Shown here: positions 7,923 to 17,613 of the stretch, one piece after another | Layout: every line of letters begins with the position of its first letter | Position numbering within the stretch: position 1 is the stretch's first letter | Source: Acinetobacter sp. C32I | GTDB taxonomy: Bacteria > Pseudomonadota > Gammaproteobacteria > Pseudomonadales > Moraxellaceae | Assembly: GCF_023702715.1 (NCBI RefSeq) | Contig: NZ_CP098480.1 | Coordinates: 434,001-498,000 of the forward strand | Reading direction: 5' to 3' | Length of the DNA: 64,000 nt | Made by a program: the position numbers and the translations under genes | Notes under the pieces: model-generated | Seen by the model: the letters and a program-made list of their open reading frames with translations, nothing else | Databases searched by the model: none | Told to the model about the DNA's origin: nothing

Positions 7923-10529
7923 ATGAATATCGCGGCGCAACCTCCAGTACAAGCAGATCAAACCATTTATTTAAAAGACTATCAAAAACCTTCGTTCTTG
8001 GTTGAATCGATCAATCTGGATATTCAGGTTTATGATGATCATACGCTTGTTGATTCTACGCTGGTGATGAAACGTCAAACGACTGGTGCTTTGGTGCTTT
8101 TGGGGCGTGATCTGGAGCTAAAATCGATTCAACTGAATGGACAAATCCTGAGTGCAGCGCAATACCAGTTAGATAGTGAACAATTGCTGATCACTGATGC
8201 ACCAGATCAGGTCATTCTACAAACTCAAGTGATCATTCATCCAGAATCGAACACGCAGCTTGAAGGTTTATATAAGGCGGGTGATTTATTCGTGACACAG
8301 AATGAGCCCGAAGGTTTCCGTAAAATTACCTTCTATCCTGATCGTCCAGATGTATTAGCTGAATTTACTACGCGTGTAGAGGCCGACAAGAAATATCCTG
8401 TGTTGCTCGCCAACGGTAACTTATTAGAAACAGGTGAGGCTGGTGAAGGTCGTCATTTTGCGATCTGGCAAGATCCGACCAAGAAACCAAGCTATTTATT
8501 TGCTTGTGTGATTGGTGATTTGGCAGTATTGAAAGATCGTTATACGACTTCTGAAGGTCGTGATGTTGCGCTAGAAATTTATGCAATTGAGAAAGATATT
8601 CCGAAATGTCACATCGCCATGGAAGCATTAAAGCATTCGATGCGTTGGGACGAAGAACACTATGGTCGTCCTTACGATCTCGATAATTATATGATTGTCG
8701 CGGTCAGTCAGTTCAACATGGGTGCAATGGAAAATAAAGGTTTAAATATCTTTAATACCTCATGTGTGCTTGCCGATGAGGAATACACCACTGATGCTGC
8801 GATCATGCGAGTACAGTCAGTCATTGCTCATGAATATTTCCATAACTGGACAGGCAACCGAATTACCTGTCGTGACTGGTTCCAATTGTGTTTAAAAGAG
8901 GGCTTAACGGTTTTCCGTGATCAGTCTTTCTCTGAGGATTTACAATCAGCAGCCGTACAACGAATTGATGATGTAGCGGTATTGAAATCACATCAATTCC
9001 CTGAAGATGCTGGTCCATTATCACATCCACCTCGTCCAGACCATTTTGTCGAAATCAACAACTTCTATACCGCGACAGTGTATGAGAAGGGTGCTGAAAT
9101 CAACCGCATGATGGCAACTTTATTGGGTAAAGAAAAATACCGTCAAGGGACTGATGAATATTTCCTACGCCATGATGGGCAAGCGGTCACGGTTGAAGAC
9201 TGGGTTGCGGCATTGAGTGCAGGTTCTGGTGTGGACCTATCTAACTTCCTCACGTGGTATAACCAACCAGGGACACCGAAGTTAGAAGCTAAAGGTGAAT
9301 ATGATGCTGTAGCACAGACTTATCGTTTAAGCTTCAAACAAAGCTTGAAAGCACATCCAAAATATCCAAACCTCAAAGCAGTGCCAATTCCTGTGGCTCT
9401 AGCATTATTTAATGCCAATACAGGTGAACAATATACCTTGCACAGCACTGATCTGTTTGTGAATGAGGTCAAAGATGGCGTGTATTTATTTGATCAAGAT
9501 GAAGCAACAATTGAATTTACAGATGTGACTGAGCAACCTGTAGCTTCGTTATTACGTAATTTTTCAGCCCCTGTGAATTTAGTCTTTGATTATTCCAATG
9601 ATGATCTTGCGTTCTTGATTCAGCACGAAACCAATGGCTTTAACCAATGGCAAGCGACACAAACTTTATTGGAACGTATTCTTTTAGAAGACCATAAAGT
9701 GGATACCTATATTCAGGCAATTAAAAATACCTTGCCAGACTTAGTGAATAAAGATCCGTTATTGGCATCGCGTTTATTTGATGTACCAAGTGAAAATTAT
9801 TTGGGCAGCCGTATTGATCAAGACTATGAACCTGAACTGGTCCGTGAAAAGCGTGAAGCCGTTCTGGATCGTTTAGCACGTGACTTAGGGTCATTTTGGG
9901 AAGAGTTATTCTTAAATTTAGACCCAGACACGCAAAAGGATTTTAGTCAGGCAATGGGCGTCCGTGCGATTAGAAGTATTGCACTGAGTATGATCGCACG
10001 ACAAGGTAATGATGATGCTTTTGGCTATGCGTATAAGCTTTTGACAGAAACATCGAACATGTCTGAACGTTTAGGGGCATTACGAGTTCTAGTCTGGAAT
10101 GATGCACCGCAAGCACAGGCTGCACTCGCAGATTTCTATAACCGTTTTAAAGATGAAGCCTTATCTTTAGATCAGTGGTTTAGCATCCAAGCATCGAATC
10201 CATGTGCGACAGTGGAAACGATTGAGTATCTGACCAAACATGCGGATTATGATCTGGGTACACCAAACCGTATCCGTGCCGTGAGTGGTGGACTTGCTGC
10301 AAACCCAGTGAATACGTGGAGCTTTGGGGTTGATCATTTCATTGAGCTTGCAGCTTATCTGGATGAGAAAAACCCAATTTTAGGTTCGCGTTTATTACAA
10401 GTGTTGTCACGCTGGTACACCTTGGCTGAACCGCAACGCAGTCAGGTGCAACAAGCCCTTAAGGCATTGCAACCTAAAGTAAAATCGAAAAATGTAGCAG
10501 AAACATTGAACAGTTTACTCAGTATTTAA
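7923..10529 (+). CDS. pepN: Aminopeptidase N
   Basis: An 868-residue M1-family zinc aminopeptidase, the same length class as E. coli PepN (about 870). The exopeptidase motif GAMEN is at about residue 266, the zinc site HEYFH at 303-307, and a third zinc ligand follows in KEGLTVF near 326. It removes N-terminal residues from peptides in the cytosol and takes part in peptide recycling. The alpha-helical C-terminal domain is complete. An AAGGA ribosome-binding site precedes the ATG. The gene is monocistronic, with a terminator at 10550-10578. Confidence 0.97.
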   Translation: MNIAAQPPVQADQTIYLKDYQKPSFLVESINLDIQVYDDHTLVDSTLVMKRQTTGALVLLGRDLELKSIQLNGQILSAAQYQLDSEQLLITDAPDQVILQTQVIIHPESNTQLEGLYKAGDLFVTQNEPEGFRKITFYPDRPDVLAEFTTRVEADKKYPVLLANGNLLETGEAGEGRHFAIWQDPTKKPSYLFACVIGDLAVLKDRYTTSEGRDVALEIYAIEKDIPKCHIAMEALKHSMRWDEEHYGRPYDLDNYMIVAVSQFNMGAMENKGLNIFNTSCVLADEEYTTDAAIMRVQSVIAHEYFHNWTGNRITCRDWFQLCLKEGLTVFRDQSFSEDLQSAAVQRIDDVAVLKSHQFPEDAGPLSHPPRPDHFVEINNFYTATVYEKGAEINRMMATLLGKEKYRQGTDEYFLRHDGQAVTVEDWVAALSAGSGVDLSNFLTWYNQPGTPKLEAKGEYDAVAQTYRLSFKQSLKAHPKYPNLKAVPIPVALALFNANTGEQYTLHSTDLFVNEVKDGVYLFDQDEATIEFTDVTEQPVASLLRNFSAPVNLVFDYSNDDLAFLIQHETNGFNQWQATQTLLERILLEDHKVDTYIQAIKNTLPDLVNKDPLLASRLFDVPSENYLGSRIDQDYEPELVREKREAVLDRLARDLGSFWEELFLNLDPDTQKDFSQAMGVRAIRSIALSMIARQGNDDAFGYAYKLLTETSNMSERLGALRVLVWNDAPQAQAALADFYNRFKDEALSLDQWFSIQASNPCATVETIEYLTKHADYDLGTPNRIRAVSGGLAANPVNTWSFGVDHFIELAAYLDEKNPILGSRLLQVLSRWYTLAEPQRSQVQQALKALQPKVKSKNVAETLNSLLSI

Positions 10530-10549
10530 TTTACTGATTGAATGAATAG

Positions 10550-10578
10550 AAAAAGGATGTCGTCAGACATCCTTTTTT
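10550..10578 (+). terminator. Rho-independent terminator after pepN
   Basis: Perfect stem AAAAGGATGTC / GACATCCTTTT with a GTCA loop and a T run. Confidence 0.88.
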
Positions 10579-10631
10579 ATTTGACAATTAATATTGTCAG
10601 AAATAGTATGGAAATCATTCGAATGTAACGG

Positions 10632-11327
10632 ATGACTGCAATGAAAATAAAAACAATCACATTACCGACACGTCAAATTGAAGTTGAAGTGTATGCACCT
10701 GCATCAAGCTCGGAAAAAGCACCAGCCATATTATTGCTACATGAGTTATTTGGTATTCTCGATGTTTACCGTGAAGATGCCCAAGACTTGGCTGATCGGG
10801 GTTATTTGGTTTATGTGCCTAATTTATTTAGTGGTGGTGCAGTCAAATATTGTATTCGTGCCATGGTGAGTAAGGCTGGCCGTATCAATGCTGCGGAGAG
10901 TGAAGTCAATCAAGAAATTCATGTCTTGTTAGATGCCTTAAAGGCAGATTCTCGATCCAATGGACGCTTAGGCATGTTAGGGCAGTGCTTAACCGGTGGT
11001 TATGTGATCCAGATGGCCAAGCGCGAAGATATGTTAGCACCTGTGGTTTATCATCATTCTTTGGGTATTCAAGGGGCGGGTGTTCCAAACAAAGAGTCTC
11101 TCGATGAGGTTCGCATTCTACAGGGTCATTGGTCTACCGTAGATCCATTTTGCCCAGCAACCAAACGCAATAAACTGATCCAGCAATTGGGTGATCGGGT
11201 TGAAGCTTATACTTATAATATGCCACATGGCTTTCGTAGCGTGAGTCGAGGTTTGCCAGAAGCACAAGTGGTATGGCAGCGGACTGTGGATTTCTTTGAG
11301 CGAGAATTAAAACAAAACACAATATAA
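10632..11327 (+). CDS. Dienelactone hydrolase family protein
   Basis: A 231-residue alpha/beta hydrolase. The family nucleophile is a cysteine, seen in GQCLTGG (Cys119); the aspartate lies in GHWSTVDPFCP and the histidine in MPHGFRS near the C-terminus, completing a Cys-Asp-His triad. The N-terminal HELFGI contributes the glutamate typical of carboxymethylenebutenolidases. Classic members open dienelactones in aromatic degradation, but many chromosomal homologues have unknown physiological esters as substrates, and no aromatic-degradation genes adjoin this one. A second in-frame ATG lies at 10641. Confidence 0.88.
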   Translation: MTAMKIKTITLPTRQIEVEVYAPASSSEKAPAILLLHELFGILDVYREDAQDLADRGYLVYVPNLFSGGAVKYCIRAMVSKAGRINAAESEVNQEIHVLLDALKADSRSNGRLGMLGQCLTGGYVIQMAKREDMLAPVVYHHSLGIQGAGVPNKESLDEVRILQGHWSTVDPFCPATKRNKLIQQLGDRVEAYTYNMPHGFRSVSRGLPEAQVVWQRTVDFFERELKQNTI

Positions 11328-11394
11328 ATCATTGGAACAACAGGTTATTATTTACTGAAATTCATTTATAGAAATAAAAAAGTGAGGGGAATAT

Positions 11395-11832
11395 ATGTCT
11401 CAACAATACGCATACGCGGGCTTCTGGATACGTTTCGGTGCTGCGATTATTGATTCAATCATTGTGATGGTTGCCATGATTCCATTAACTATGATTTTTG
11501 GTGGTGGCAATACCACAGTTGCTTCTGATGGTTTTTCATCATTCCAATTTATGTCTACGGCAGATTGGATTTGGCAAATTCTCGCCGCAGTATTTTATAT
11601 TTTCTGCTGGATTAAATTTGCAGGAACACCCGGTAAGCGTTTACTTCGATTAAAAGTGCTGGATGAAAAAACGGGTGAAAATGTGACTGTCGGGCAGGCT
11701 ATCATTCGCTACATTGGCTATATCCCAGCAACATTAGTCTTTTTTATTGGTTTAATCTGGGTGGCTTTTGATGCGAAGAAGCAAGGCTGGCACGACAAAA
11801 TGGCAAAAACTGTAGTGGTAAGAGAGCTTTAA
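11395..11832 (+). CDS. RDD family membrane protein
   Basis: A 145-residue inner-membrane protein with three to four hydrophobic segments. The RDD signature is partly seen in the first helix ([15 protein letters not shown], with the Arg and Asp) and in [20 protein letters not shown] between the second and third helices. The family is poorly characterised; some members affect ion transport. A GAGGGGA ribosome-binding site lies 5 bases before the ATG. It is followed by the candidate RNA gene. Confidence 0.88.
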   Translation: MSQQYAYAGFWIRFGAAIIDSIIVMVAMIPLTMIFGGGNTTVASDGFSSFQFMSTADWIWQILAAVFYIFCWIKFAGTPGKRLLRLKVLDEKTGENVTVGQAIIRYIGYIPATLVFFIGLIWVAFDAKKQGWHDKMAKTVVVREL

Positions 11833-11879
11833 TTTAGAGCGAAATTTTATCATGTAATAAAAAATTCATACGATAGGGC

Positions 11880-11907
11880 TTGTGAATCAATTCGCATGTC
11901 CTATAAT
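11880..11907 (+). promoter_or_regulatory. Sigma70-type promoter of the candidate RNA
   Basis: A -35 TTGTGA (11880-11885), a 16-bp spacer and a perfect -10 TATAAT (11902-11907). It predicts a start near G11914. No coding start lies within the next 200 bases, which points to an untranslated RNA or a long leader. Confidence 0.7.
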
Positions 11908-11913
11908 GCCGTT

Positions 11914-12065
11914 GAGTTTATTCACGGAGATCCTAAATGGGAAGTTGTTCGAGGTTCGGGTTTAATAAAGGATTAAGCCAAAGCGAATACTGAGCAAGCG
12001 AGCCATTTAGGTCGGCTGTCTTGCAATGAGATAGCTTTGTTAGAAATTATCTAAACCCTCCTATA
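11914..12065 (+). ncRNA. Candidate structured non-coding RNA or long leader, about 150 nt
   Basis: The region downstream of the promoter lacks an open frame but has nested complementarity. GAGTTTA (11914-11920) can pair with TAAACCC (12052-12058, one mismatch). CCTAAATGG (11932-11940) pairs perfectly with CCATTTAGG (12003-12011). GGTTTAAT (11959-11966) pairs with ATTAAGCC (11972-11979) through one G-U. AGATA (12029-12033) pairs with TATCT (12048-12052), extended inward by further pairs. The result is a closed two-branch structure. It does not resemble 6S RNA, tmRNA, RNase P or a riboswitch that I know. No strong terminator is seen, so it may instead be the 5' leader of the gene at 12143. Confidence 0.5.
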
Positions 12066-12142
12066 AAATTTTGCTGTATCCACAAAATTTATTGTATTGA
12101 CTGCATCCTGTTTAGTTTCTCACCTAAAATGGGGAGAAGCCT

Positions 12143-12835
12143 ATGTTTTTTCATGCTTCCATTCAATGGTTTGCTGTTCTTAACGTATTTATTTTATGTG
12201 GATTATTGCTGACTCAAAAGAGTAAGGCGGGTCCACTCATCAATACCGATGATGTCTCTATTACAGCGGCACAGCAGTGTCAGCTAGAAAGTACTTATAG
12301 CTATAACAAAGACGGCACTTGGTCTTATCAAGTCGTACCTGCCTGCAATCTCAATCAAAATTTAGAAGTGTCTCTGGGCTATCACTCAAGTAAAGATCAA
12401 GATCAGATTCATGGCTTTTCGATTCAAGCGAAAAGCATTTTAAAGCCAATGGAAAATGACTGGGGCGTTGCCAGTAGCTTACAGCTATCCCGTGATGATG
12501 TTGTTCATCATGGGGATTTAAACTGGTTTTTAAATGTTCCTGTCAGTTTTCAACTTTTAGATCAACGTTTAGCATTGGATACCAATCTCGGTTATCAACA
12601 GACTGATGAGCGCCTCGTTCGCTGGGGAATTGCTTCAACTTATACGCTGACCGAGCATGTCGGTGTAACACTTGAAACATATAATCAAGATCGCCAAGCG
12701 CCATTCTTCCAGACGGCATTGCAATACAGTTTGATTCCCAATGTCCTTACTTTGGAAGCCTCCTTTGGTGATCGCCTACATCGTTTAAAACAACATTGGT
12801 TTGGACTCGGTTTAAGTTATACGCCATCATCATAA
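12143..12835 (+). CDS. Hypothetical exported beta-barrel-like protein
   Basis: A 230-residue protein with an N-terminal hydrophobic segment ending near SKAGP, consistent with a signal peptide. The mature part alternates polar and hydrophobic residues in short strands (LEVSLGYHSS, WFLNVPVSFQLL, LALDTNLGYQQ, HWFGLGLSYTPSS), typical of small outer-membrane beta-barrels. Two Cys residues (QQCQLE and PACNLN) may form a disulphide. No family is recognised. GGGGAG at 12131-12136 is the ribosome-binding site. It lies about 80 bp after the candidate RNA and 56 bp before the MgtC gene. Confidence 0.7.
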   Translation: MFFHASIQWFAVLNVFILCGLLLTQKSKAGPLINTDDVSITAAQQCQLESTYSYNKDGTWSYQVVPACNLNQNLEVSLGYHSSKDQDQIHGFSIQAKSILKPMENDWGVASSLQLSRDDVVHHGDLNWFLNVPVSFQLLDQRLALDTNLGYQQTDERLVRWGIASTYTLTEHVGVTLETYNQDRQAPFFQTALQYSLIPNVLTLEASFGDRLHRLKQHWFGLGLSYTPSS

Positions 12836-12891
12836 TGCACTTAAATTCAGTTGATCCATCATTAAATCATTGATAAGAATATAGGTATAAG

Positions 12892-13611
12892 ATGCAATTA
12901 AAATTTTTACAAAATATTGATTTATCAAATATTGCTGACACCTTAGTTAGCCTGTCCGTTGCTTTTATTCTTGGTGCATTAATTGGCTTTGAACGTCAGT
13001 ATCGACAACGCACGGCAGGGTTGAGAACCAATGTACTGGTGGCTGTTGGTGCTGCAATTTTTGTCGATATTGCGACCAATTTAACGGGTGCAGAAGGTGC
13101 AGTCCGCGTGATTGCCTATGTGGTTTCAGGTATTGGTTTCTTGGGTGCGGGTGTGATTATGCGCCAAGAAGGTAATATTCATGGTTTAAACACGGCAGCG
13201 ACTCTCTGGTGCTCAGCCGCCGTGGGTGCTTCTGCGGGTTCAGATCTTATTATTGAAGCAATACTGGCAACGGCTTTTATCTTGGCAGCCAATACGCTGT
13301 TAAGACCGATTGTTCATGCCATTGATCGTCGTCCAATTGATGACGATACCGAGGTTTTACATGTCATCTATATTATTTGTGACCGTAGTCAGAGTAAGGT
13401 GGTGATGGATGAATTGAATTTAACCTTGCAACATCATAATTATCCTGCCAAAGATATTGAAGTAACACCCTTTGGTGACAAAGAGGTCGAAATTGAAGTC
13501 ACTTTAATTGCTACTTCAATTGATGCAGAAGAAGCACAGCATATTACCAATCATCTGAATGCCATGCCGCAAATTCGACAGGCATTTTGGGATAAAAATA
13601 CCATCAATTAA
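12892..13611 (+). CDS. MgtC/SapB family membrane protein
   Basis: A 239-residue protein with an N-terminal membrane domain of about five helices containing the MgtC signature: ALIGFERQYRQRTAGLRTNVLVAVGAA and the GIGFLGAGVIMR motif. The C-terminal region (about residues 155-235) is a soluble ACT-like regulatory domain, as in long MgtC proteins. MgtC proteins of pathogens support growth in low magnesium and survival in macrophages, partly by acting on the F1Fo ATPase; whether this copy does so is unknown. No magnesium leader RNA is evident in the short 56-bp upstream gap. Confidence 0.9.
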   Translation: MQLKFLQNIDLSNIADTLVSLSVAFILGALIGFERQYRQRTAGLRTNVLVAVGAAIFVDIATNLTGAEGAVRVIAYVVSGIGFLGAGVIMRQEGNIHGLNTAATLWCSAAVGASAGSDLIIEAILATAFILAANTLLRPIVHAIDRRPIDDDTEVLHVIYIICDRSQSKVVMDELNLTLQHHNYPAKDIEVTPFGDKEVEIEVTLIATSIDAEEAQHITNHLNAMPQIRQAFWDKNTIN

Positions 13612-13726
13612 GCCTTTATAAATCGTTGCGATATTATGGTATTGGGATACATTGTCTCATTAATGATATATAAAATGTCTATTGTTTCACATAAAATGAC
13701 GCCAGCTTGATAACAATGAGAACAGT

Positions 13727-15559
13727 ATGAGTTCAGAAGCACATTCAATCAGTTTAATTGCGCCAGTGGTCTTGCTTGCCGCTGCTGTAATTGCCGTTCC
13801 AATTTTTAAACGTATTGGCTTGGGTTCCGTCCTTGGTTATTTAATTGCAGGCTTGATTATTGGCCCATTTGGTTTTGCATTTTTTCATGATTCGGCTTCG
13901 ATCTTACACATTGCAGAACTTGGGATTGTGATGTACCTGTTTGTGATTGGTCTGGAGATGCAGCCCTCACATTTATGGAGTTTAAGGCGTGAAATCTTTG
14001 GGCTAGGTACCTTACAAATTGTTGCTTGTGCTTTGGCATTGACTGGCGTTGGTTTATTGTTTGGTTTTACTTGGCAAGTTGCCTTTATCGGTGCTGCTGG
14101 TTTTGTCCTGACTTCCACGGCCATTGTGATGCAGTTGTTGGGAGATCGCGGTGATATCGCTCAACCTCAAGGGCAAAAGATTGTTGCCATTTTATTATTT
14201 GAAGATTTGCTAATTGTGCCTTTATTGGCAATTGTTGCTTTTATGGCGCCAAACCATGTGGTGGAAAGTACTTCGACACGCTTGGAAAGTATCGGAATTG
14301 GCTTGATTGCGATTGCTGGTCTTATTGCAGCAGGCTATTGGTTGCTGAATCCGTTATTTAGATTGCTTGCCGCAGCAAAAGCCCGTGAAGTGATGACGGC
14401 GGCAGCACTTCTGGTGGTTTTAGGTGCAGCATTGTTGATGCAAGTCAGCGGTTTATCCATGGCGATGGGTGCTTTCTTGGCAGGGGTGTTGTTGTCTGAA
14501 TCGACCTTTAGACATCAAATTGAAGCGGATATTGAACCTTTCCGTGGCCTGTTACTGGGTTTGTTCTTCCTCGGTGTTGGGATGTCACTGGATTTATCCG
14601 TCGTTGCACAGAACTGGAAGCTTATCATTAGTGGTGTTTTAGCCATGATGTTTGCCAAGGCTCTGATGATTTATATCGTGGCACGTGTCACCAAAAGCTC
14701 TCATACCGAAGCATTAGATCGTGCATTGCTGATGGCACAAGGTGGTGAGTTTGCTTTTGTTCTGTTTGCAGCGGCAGTCAGTGCTCAGGTCATTGATAAT
14801 TCAGTCAAGTCGAATCTGACGGCGATTGTGGTGTTATCAATGGTATTGACCCCGATTTTAGGCATTGTGTTTAAACGTTTTACCGAAACCAAAGATCAGA
14901 TCAATTTAGACAATGTCAATATTGCTGAAGGCTTAAGTGGCAGTGTACTGATGATTGGCTTTGGTCGTTTTGGTCAAGTGACCAGTCAACTCTTACTGGC
15001 AAGAGGGGTGGATGTCACCATTATTGACAATGACATCGATATGATTCAAAACGCGGAAAAGTTTGGTTTTAAAATCTATTATGGCGATGGCTGCCGTTTA
15101 GATATTCTGCATGCTTCAGGTGCATCTACCGCTCAAGCGATTGTGGTTTGTGTCGACAGTAAAGAAACCACCAATCGAATTGTTGAGTTGGTCACGCATG
15201 AATTTCCTTTGGCCAAGTTGCTGGTTCGTTCTTATGACCGTGAACATTCACTCTATTTAGTGAAGCATAAAGTGGATTATATGATTCGGGAAACCTTCGA
15301 GTCTGCGATCAAATTTGGCGGCGTGATCTTGCAAGAATTAGGCGTTGATGAAGATGAAGTACAACGCATTACGGATGAAATTCGTGATCGTGATGATGAG
15401 CGTTTTGAAACAGAAATTGCTGCGGATGATGTTTATGCAGGTGTTGGTTTGCAATATACACATTCACATCCGCGTCCAACAGCGCCATTAATTCGCCCTA
15501 AAAAAGCAGCACGTATTTTAAATGATGAAGAAGCACAAAAGGATTTAGAGGAAAAGTAA
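13727..15559 (+). CDS. Kef-type monovalent cation:proton antiporter (CPA2 family)
   Basis: A 610-residue protein. Residues about 10-380 form the Na+/H+ exchanger domain, about 12 membrane segments with GYLIAGLIIGPFGF, IGLEMQPSHLW and the QGGEFAFV motif. Residues about 405-520 form a TrkA-N (RCK) Rossmann domain opening with VLMIGFGRFGQVTSQLL. This is the architecture of the glutathione-gated potassium efflux proteins KefB and KefC, which export K+ during electrophile stress. No kefF or kefG ancillary gene is adjacent. The acidic C-terminal tail after residue 540 is variable in the family. The specific paralogue (KefB or KefC) cannot be assigned. Confidence 0.9.
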   Translation: MSSEAHSISLIAPVVLLAAAVIAVPIFKRIGLGSVLGYLIAGLIIGPFGFAFFHDSASILHIAELGIVMYLFVIGLEMQPSHLWSLRREIFGLGTLQIVACALALTGVGLLFGFTWQVAFIGAAGFVLTSTAIVMQLLGDRGDIAQPQGQKIVAILLFEDLLIVPLLAIVAFMAPNHVVESTSTRLESIGIGLIAIAGLIAAGYWLLNPLFRLLAAAKAREVMTAAALLVVLGAALLMQVSGLSMAMGAFLAGVLLSESTFRHQIEADIEPFRGLLLGLFFLGVGMSLDLSVVAQNWKLIISGVLAMMFAKALMIYIVARVTKSSHTEALDRALLMAQGGEFAFVLFAAAVSAQVIDNSVKSNLTAIVVLSMVLTPILGIVFKRFTETKDQINLDNVNIAEGLSGSVLMIGFGRFGQVTSQLLLARGVDVTIIDNDIDMIQNAEKFGFKIYYGDGCRLDILHASGASTAQAIVVCVDSKETTNRIVELVTHEFPLAKLLVRSYDREHSLYLVKHKVDYMIRETFESAIKFGGVILQELGVDEDEVQRITDEIRDRDDERFETEIAADDVYAGVGLQYTHSHPRPTAPLIRPKKAARILNDEEAQKDLEEK

Positions 15560-15586
15560 TCCGCAATGCTTTCCTTGCATGCTTTG

Positions 15587-15619
15587 AATAAGCCTTAGTT
15601 CAACTAAGGCTTATTTTTT
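15587..15619. terminator. Bidirectional terminator between the Kef gene and the BenE gene
   Basis: A perfect 12-bp stem, AATAAGCCTTAG / CTAAGGCTTATT, with a TTCAA loop and a T run on the plus strand. The right arm overlaps the stop codon of the minus-strand gene at 15604-15606. Confidence 0.88.
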
Positions 15620-16782
15620 GCTTTAAATCTAAATAGCAGCAATACGAAGATACCCAATAACAACCCCCAAAATGCTGAGCCAATGCCCCAGAATTGGACA
15701 CCAGAGGCACTACATAAAAAGGTGAGTAGTGCAGCTTCACGTTCTTCTACATTTGAAAAAGCGACTGCAATGTTATGGCTGATCGTCGCAAACAGCGCAA
15801 TCCCTGCAAGTGCCACAATAAAGATTTGTGGGAAAGACATTAATAAGCTGACAAGCGTTGCTGCAAAGAGCCCCATTAATATATAGAACAGACCACAGCT
15901 AATGCCTGCAATATAGCGTTTACTTGGATCGGGATGTACTTGATCATCTAAACTTACCGCTGCACTGATTGCCGCTAAGTTTATCGAGAAACAGCCGAAA
16001 GGCGCAAAAATAGTATGTGCAACACCTGTCCAACCGACCAATTGATTCACATGCGGGTGGTAGCCATAGCTTTTGATCATGGCAATCCCTGGCAAGTTTT
16101 GTGAAGTCATATTGATGACAAACAGTGGCAAAGCTAGGCCTAAGATCGCAGACCAAGAAAAAGCAGGCTGCATCCATACCGGTTGGGTCAGTGACCACGT
16201 AATGGACTGGAGTTTAAAGTCAATAAACAGTGGGCAGATCGCTGCACCTAAAATCACCGTCAGTACAATGCTATAACGTGGGAATAAGCGTTTTGAAACC
16301 AAATAGATCACAAGCATACTGAGAATAAAGCCAAGATGACTTTCTAAGCTGCTAAAAATCTGAATACCAAATTTTAATAAGATTCCTGCCAGCATGGCAC
16401 AGGTCAGACTTTGTGGAATATGGGCCAATAGTTTTTGGAAGATTCCTGAAAAACCTACAATTGCAATGGCAATACCACAGACCAAGAAAGCACCAATCGC
16501 TTCATATAAATCATAATGTCCAGTCGATGCAATGATCAGTGCAATCCCCGGAGTTGACCATGCAGTAGCAACTGGATATTTATATTTCCAAGATAGAATC
16601 AAGCCCGAGAGACCAATCGCAAGTCCCAATGCCCAAAACCAAGAGCTGATTTGCGCGGTATTGGCACCTAAAGACTGTGCACCTTGAATGACTAGGATGG
16701 CGGAAACACTAATCCCGATTAAGAACGTAATAAAGCCAGCAAAAACTGCTGGAATTGAAAAATCTTGGAGGAGACGTTGCAT
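15604..16782 (-). CDS. BenE-type benzoate/H+ symporter family membrane protein
   Basis: A 392-residue inner-membrane protein with about 12 hydrophobic segments. Features of the BenE family include FITFLIGISVSAILVIQGAQSLG at the N-terminus, the TAWSTPGIALI motif in helix 3, and a helix containing MTSQNLPGIAMIKSYGY. BenE is a benzoate transporter of the nucleobase/ascorbate-like fold. No benzoate-degradation genes are near, so the substrate may differ. ATG start at 16782. Confidence 0.9.
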   Translation of the reverse strand: MQRLLQDFSIPAVFAGFITFLIGISVSAILVIQGAQSLGANTAQISSWFWALGLAIGLSGLILSWKYKYPVATAWSTPGIALIIASTGHYDLYEAIGAFLVCGIAIAIVGFSGIFQKLLAHIPQSLTCAMLAGILLKFGIQIFSSLESHLGFILSMLVIYLVSKRLFPRYSIVLTVILGAAICPLFIDFKLQSITWSLTQPVWMQPAFSWSAILGLALPLFVINMTSQNLPGIAMIKSYGYHPHVNQLVGWTGVAHTIFAPFGCFSINLAAISAAVSLDDQVHPDPSKRYIAGISCGLFYILMGLFAATLVSLLMSFPQIFIVALAGIALFATISHNIAVAFSNVEEREAALLTFLCSASGVQFWGIGSAFWGLLLGIFVLLLFRFKAKNKP

Positions 16783-16890
16783 CTATGCATCTATACTTGT
16801 TTAAAATTTGTTGAAAAGTATATCGTTAATACGTCTTAAATCGTAGTTCTAAAATGATTGAATAAATTGATCATTCGATCAAATTTATGC

Positions 16891-17541
16891 TTAGCTGAGC
16901 GTCGAAGTTGCCAATCTTAAACCGAAACCAAAGAATAAGATCCCAACCAGACAAATACCCGCAGCTGCAATTTTATAGTTATTTTTGAAGAAGCCAGCCA
17001 GTTTAATTCCCGAGAAAATCAAGGCGGTTAAATAGCTAAAACTTACAATTTGGACAATCAATGCCAATACTAAAAAGCTTAATGCAGGATAGGCATAGTC
17101 AGGTTCTACAAACTGTACAAAGAAAGACAGGAAAAATAGAATTGCTTTGGGATTCAGTAAGCTGATACTGAGTGCTGTTCGATAAGGATGAACTTGATCA
17201 AGTTTCGGTAAATCTGCAAGCTCGGCATGATGCGGCGGTTTATTCCAAGTTTGATAAGCACCTTGTAATAATTTAAAACCTAGGTATGCGAGATAACAAG
17301 CCCCTGTTAATTTAAGAATAATAAACAGGATCGGGAAGGCTTTGAGTAAGGAAGCTGCACCTAATACCGTACACAGGATTAAAATGGAATCTCCTGTAAA
17401 TACACCACAAGCTGCTGCGTAACCAGTACGAATGCCATAACGAGAAGCGACGGACATGACATAAAGAGAGTTAGGGCCAGGTAATAACACAATTAAGATT
17501 GTACCAATAATATAAGTGGTTAAATCTGTTATACCGAACAC
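16891..17541 (-). CDS. LysE/RhtB family exporter, LeuE type
   Basis: A 216-residue inner-membrane protein with six hydrophobic segments. The N-terminal LLPGPNSLYVMSVASRYGIRTGYAAACGVFTGD is the LysE/RhtB signature and is close to LeuE, the leucine exporter of E. coli (about 212 residues). It should expel leucine or related amino acids. The start is a GTG at 17539-17541; the nearby ATG is out of frame. The tal terminator lies just upstream, so this gene needs its own promoter or readthrough. Confidence 0.88.
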   Translation of the reverse strand: MFGITDLTTYIIGTILIVLLPGPNSLYVMSVASRYGIRTGYAAACGVFTGDSILILCTVLGAASLLKAFPILFIILKLTGACYLAYLGFKLLQGAYQTWNKPPHHAELADLPKLDQVHPYRTALSISLLNPKAILFFLSFFVQFVEPDYAYPALSFLVLALIVQIVSFSYLTALIFSGIKLAGFFKNNYKIAAAGICLVGILFFGFGLRLATSTLS

Positions 17542-17553
17542 AATGAACTCATT

Positions 17554-17593
17554 AAAAAACCGATTTTCGCTAATATAACAAAAATCGGTTTTT
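17554..17593 (-). terminator. Rho-independent terminator after tal
   Basis: A long stem AAAACCGATTTT / AAAATCGGTTTT flanked by A and T runs, 20 bases past the tal stop on the minus strand and just before the LeuE-type gene. Confidence 0.85.
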
Positions 17594-17613
17594 ATGGGTG
17601 AAAAATCGACTAA

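Noticed and set aside
11941..11990. GTTCGAGGTTCGGGTT considered as a tRNA T-arm or an att site
   Set aside because: No acceptor or anticodon stem can be assembled around it and no integrase or duplicated end is present.
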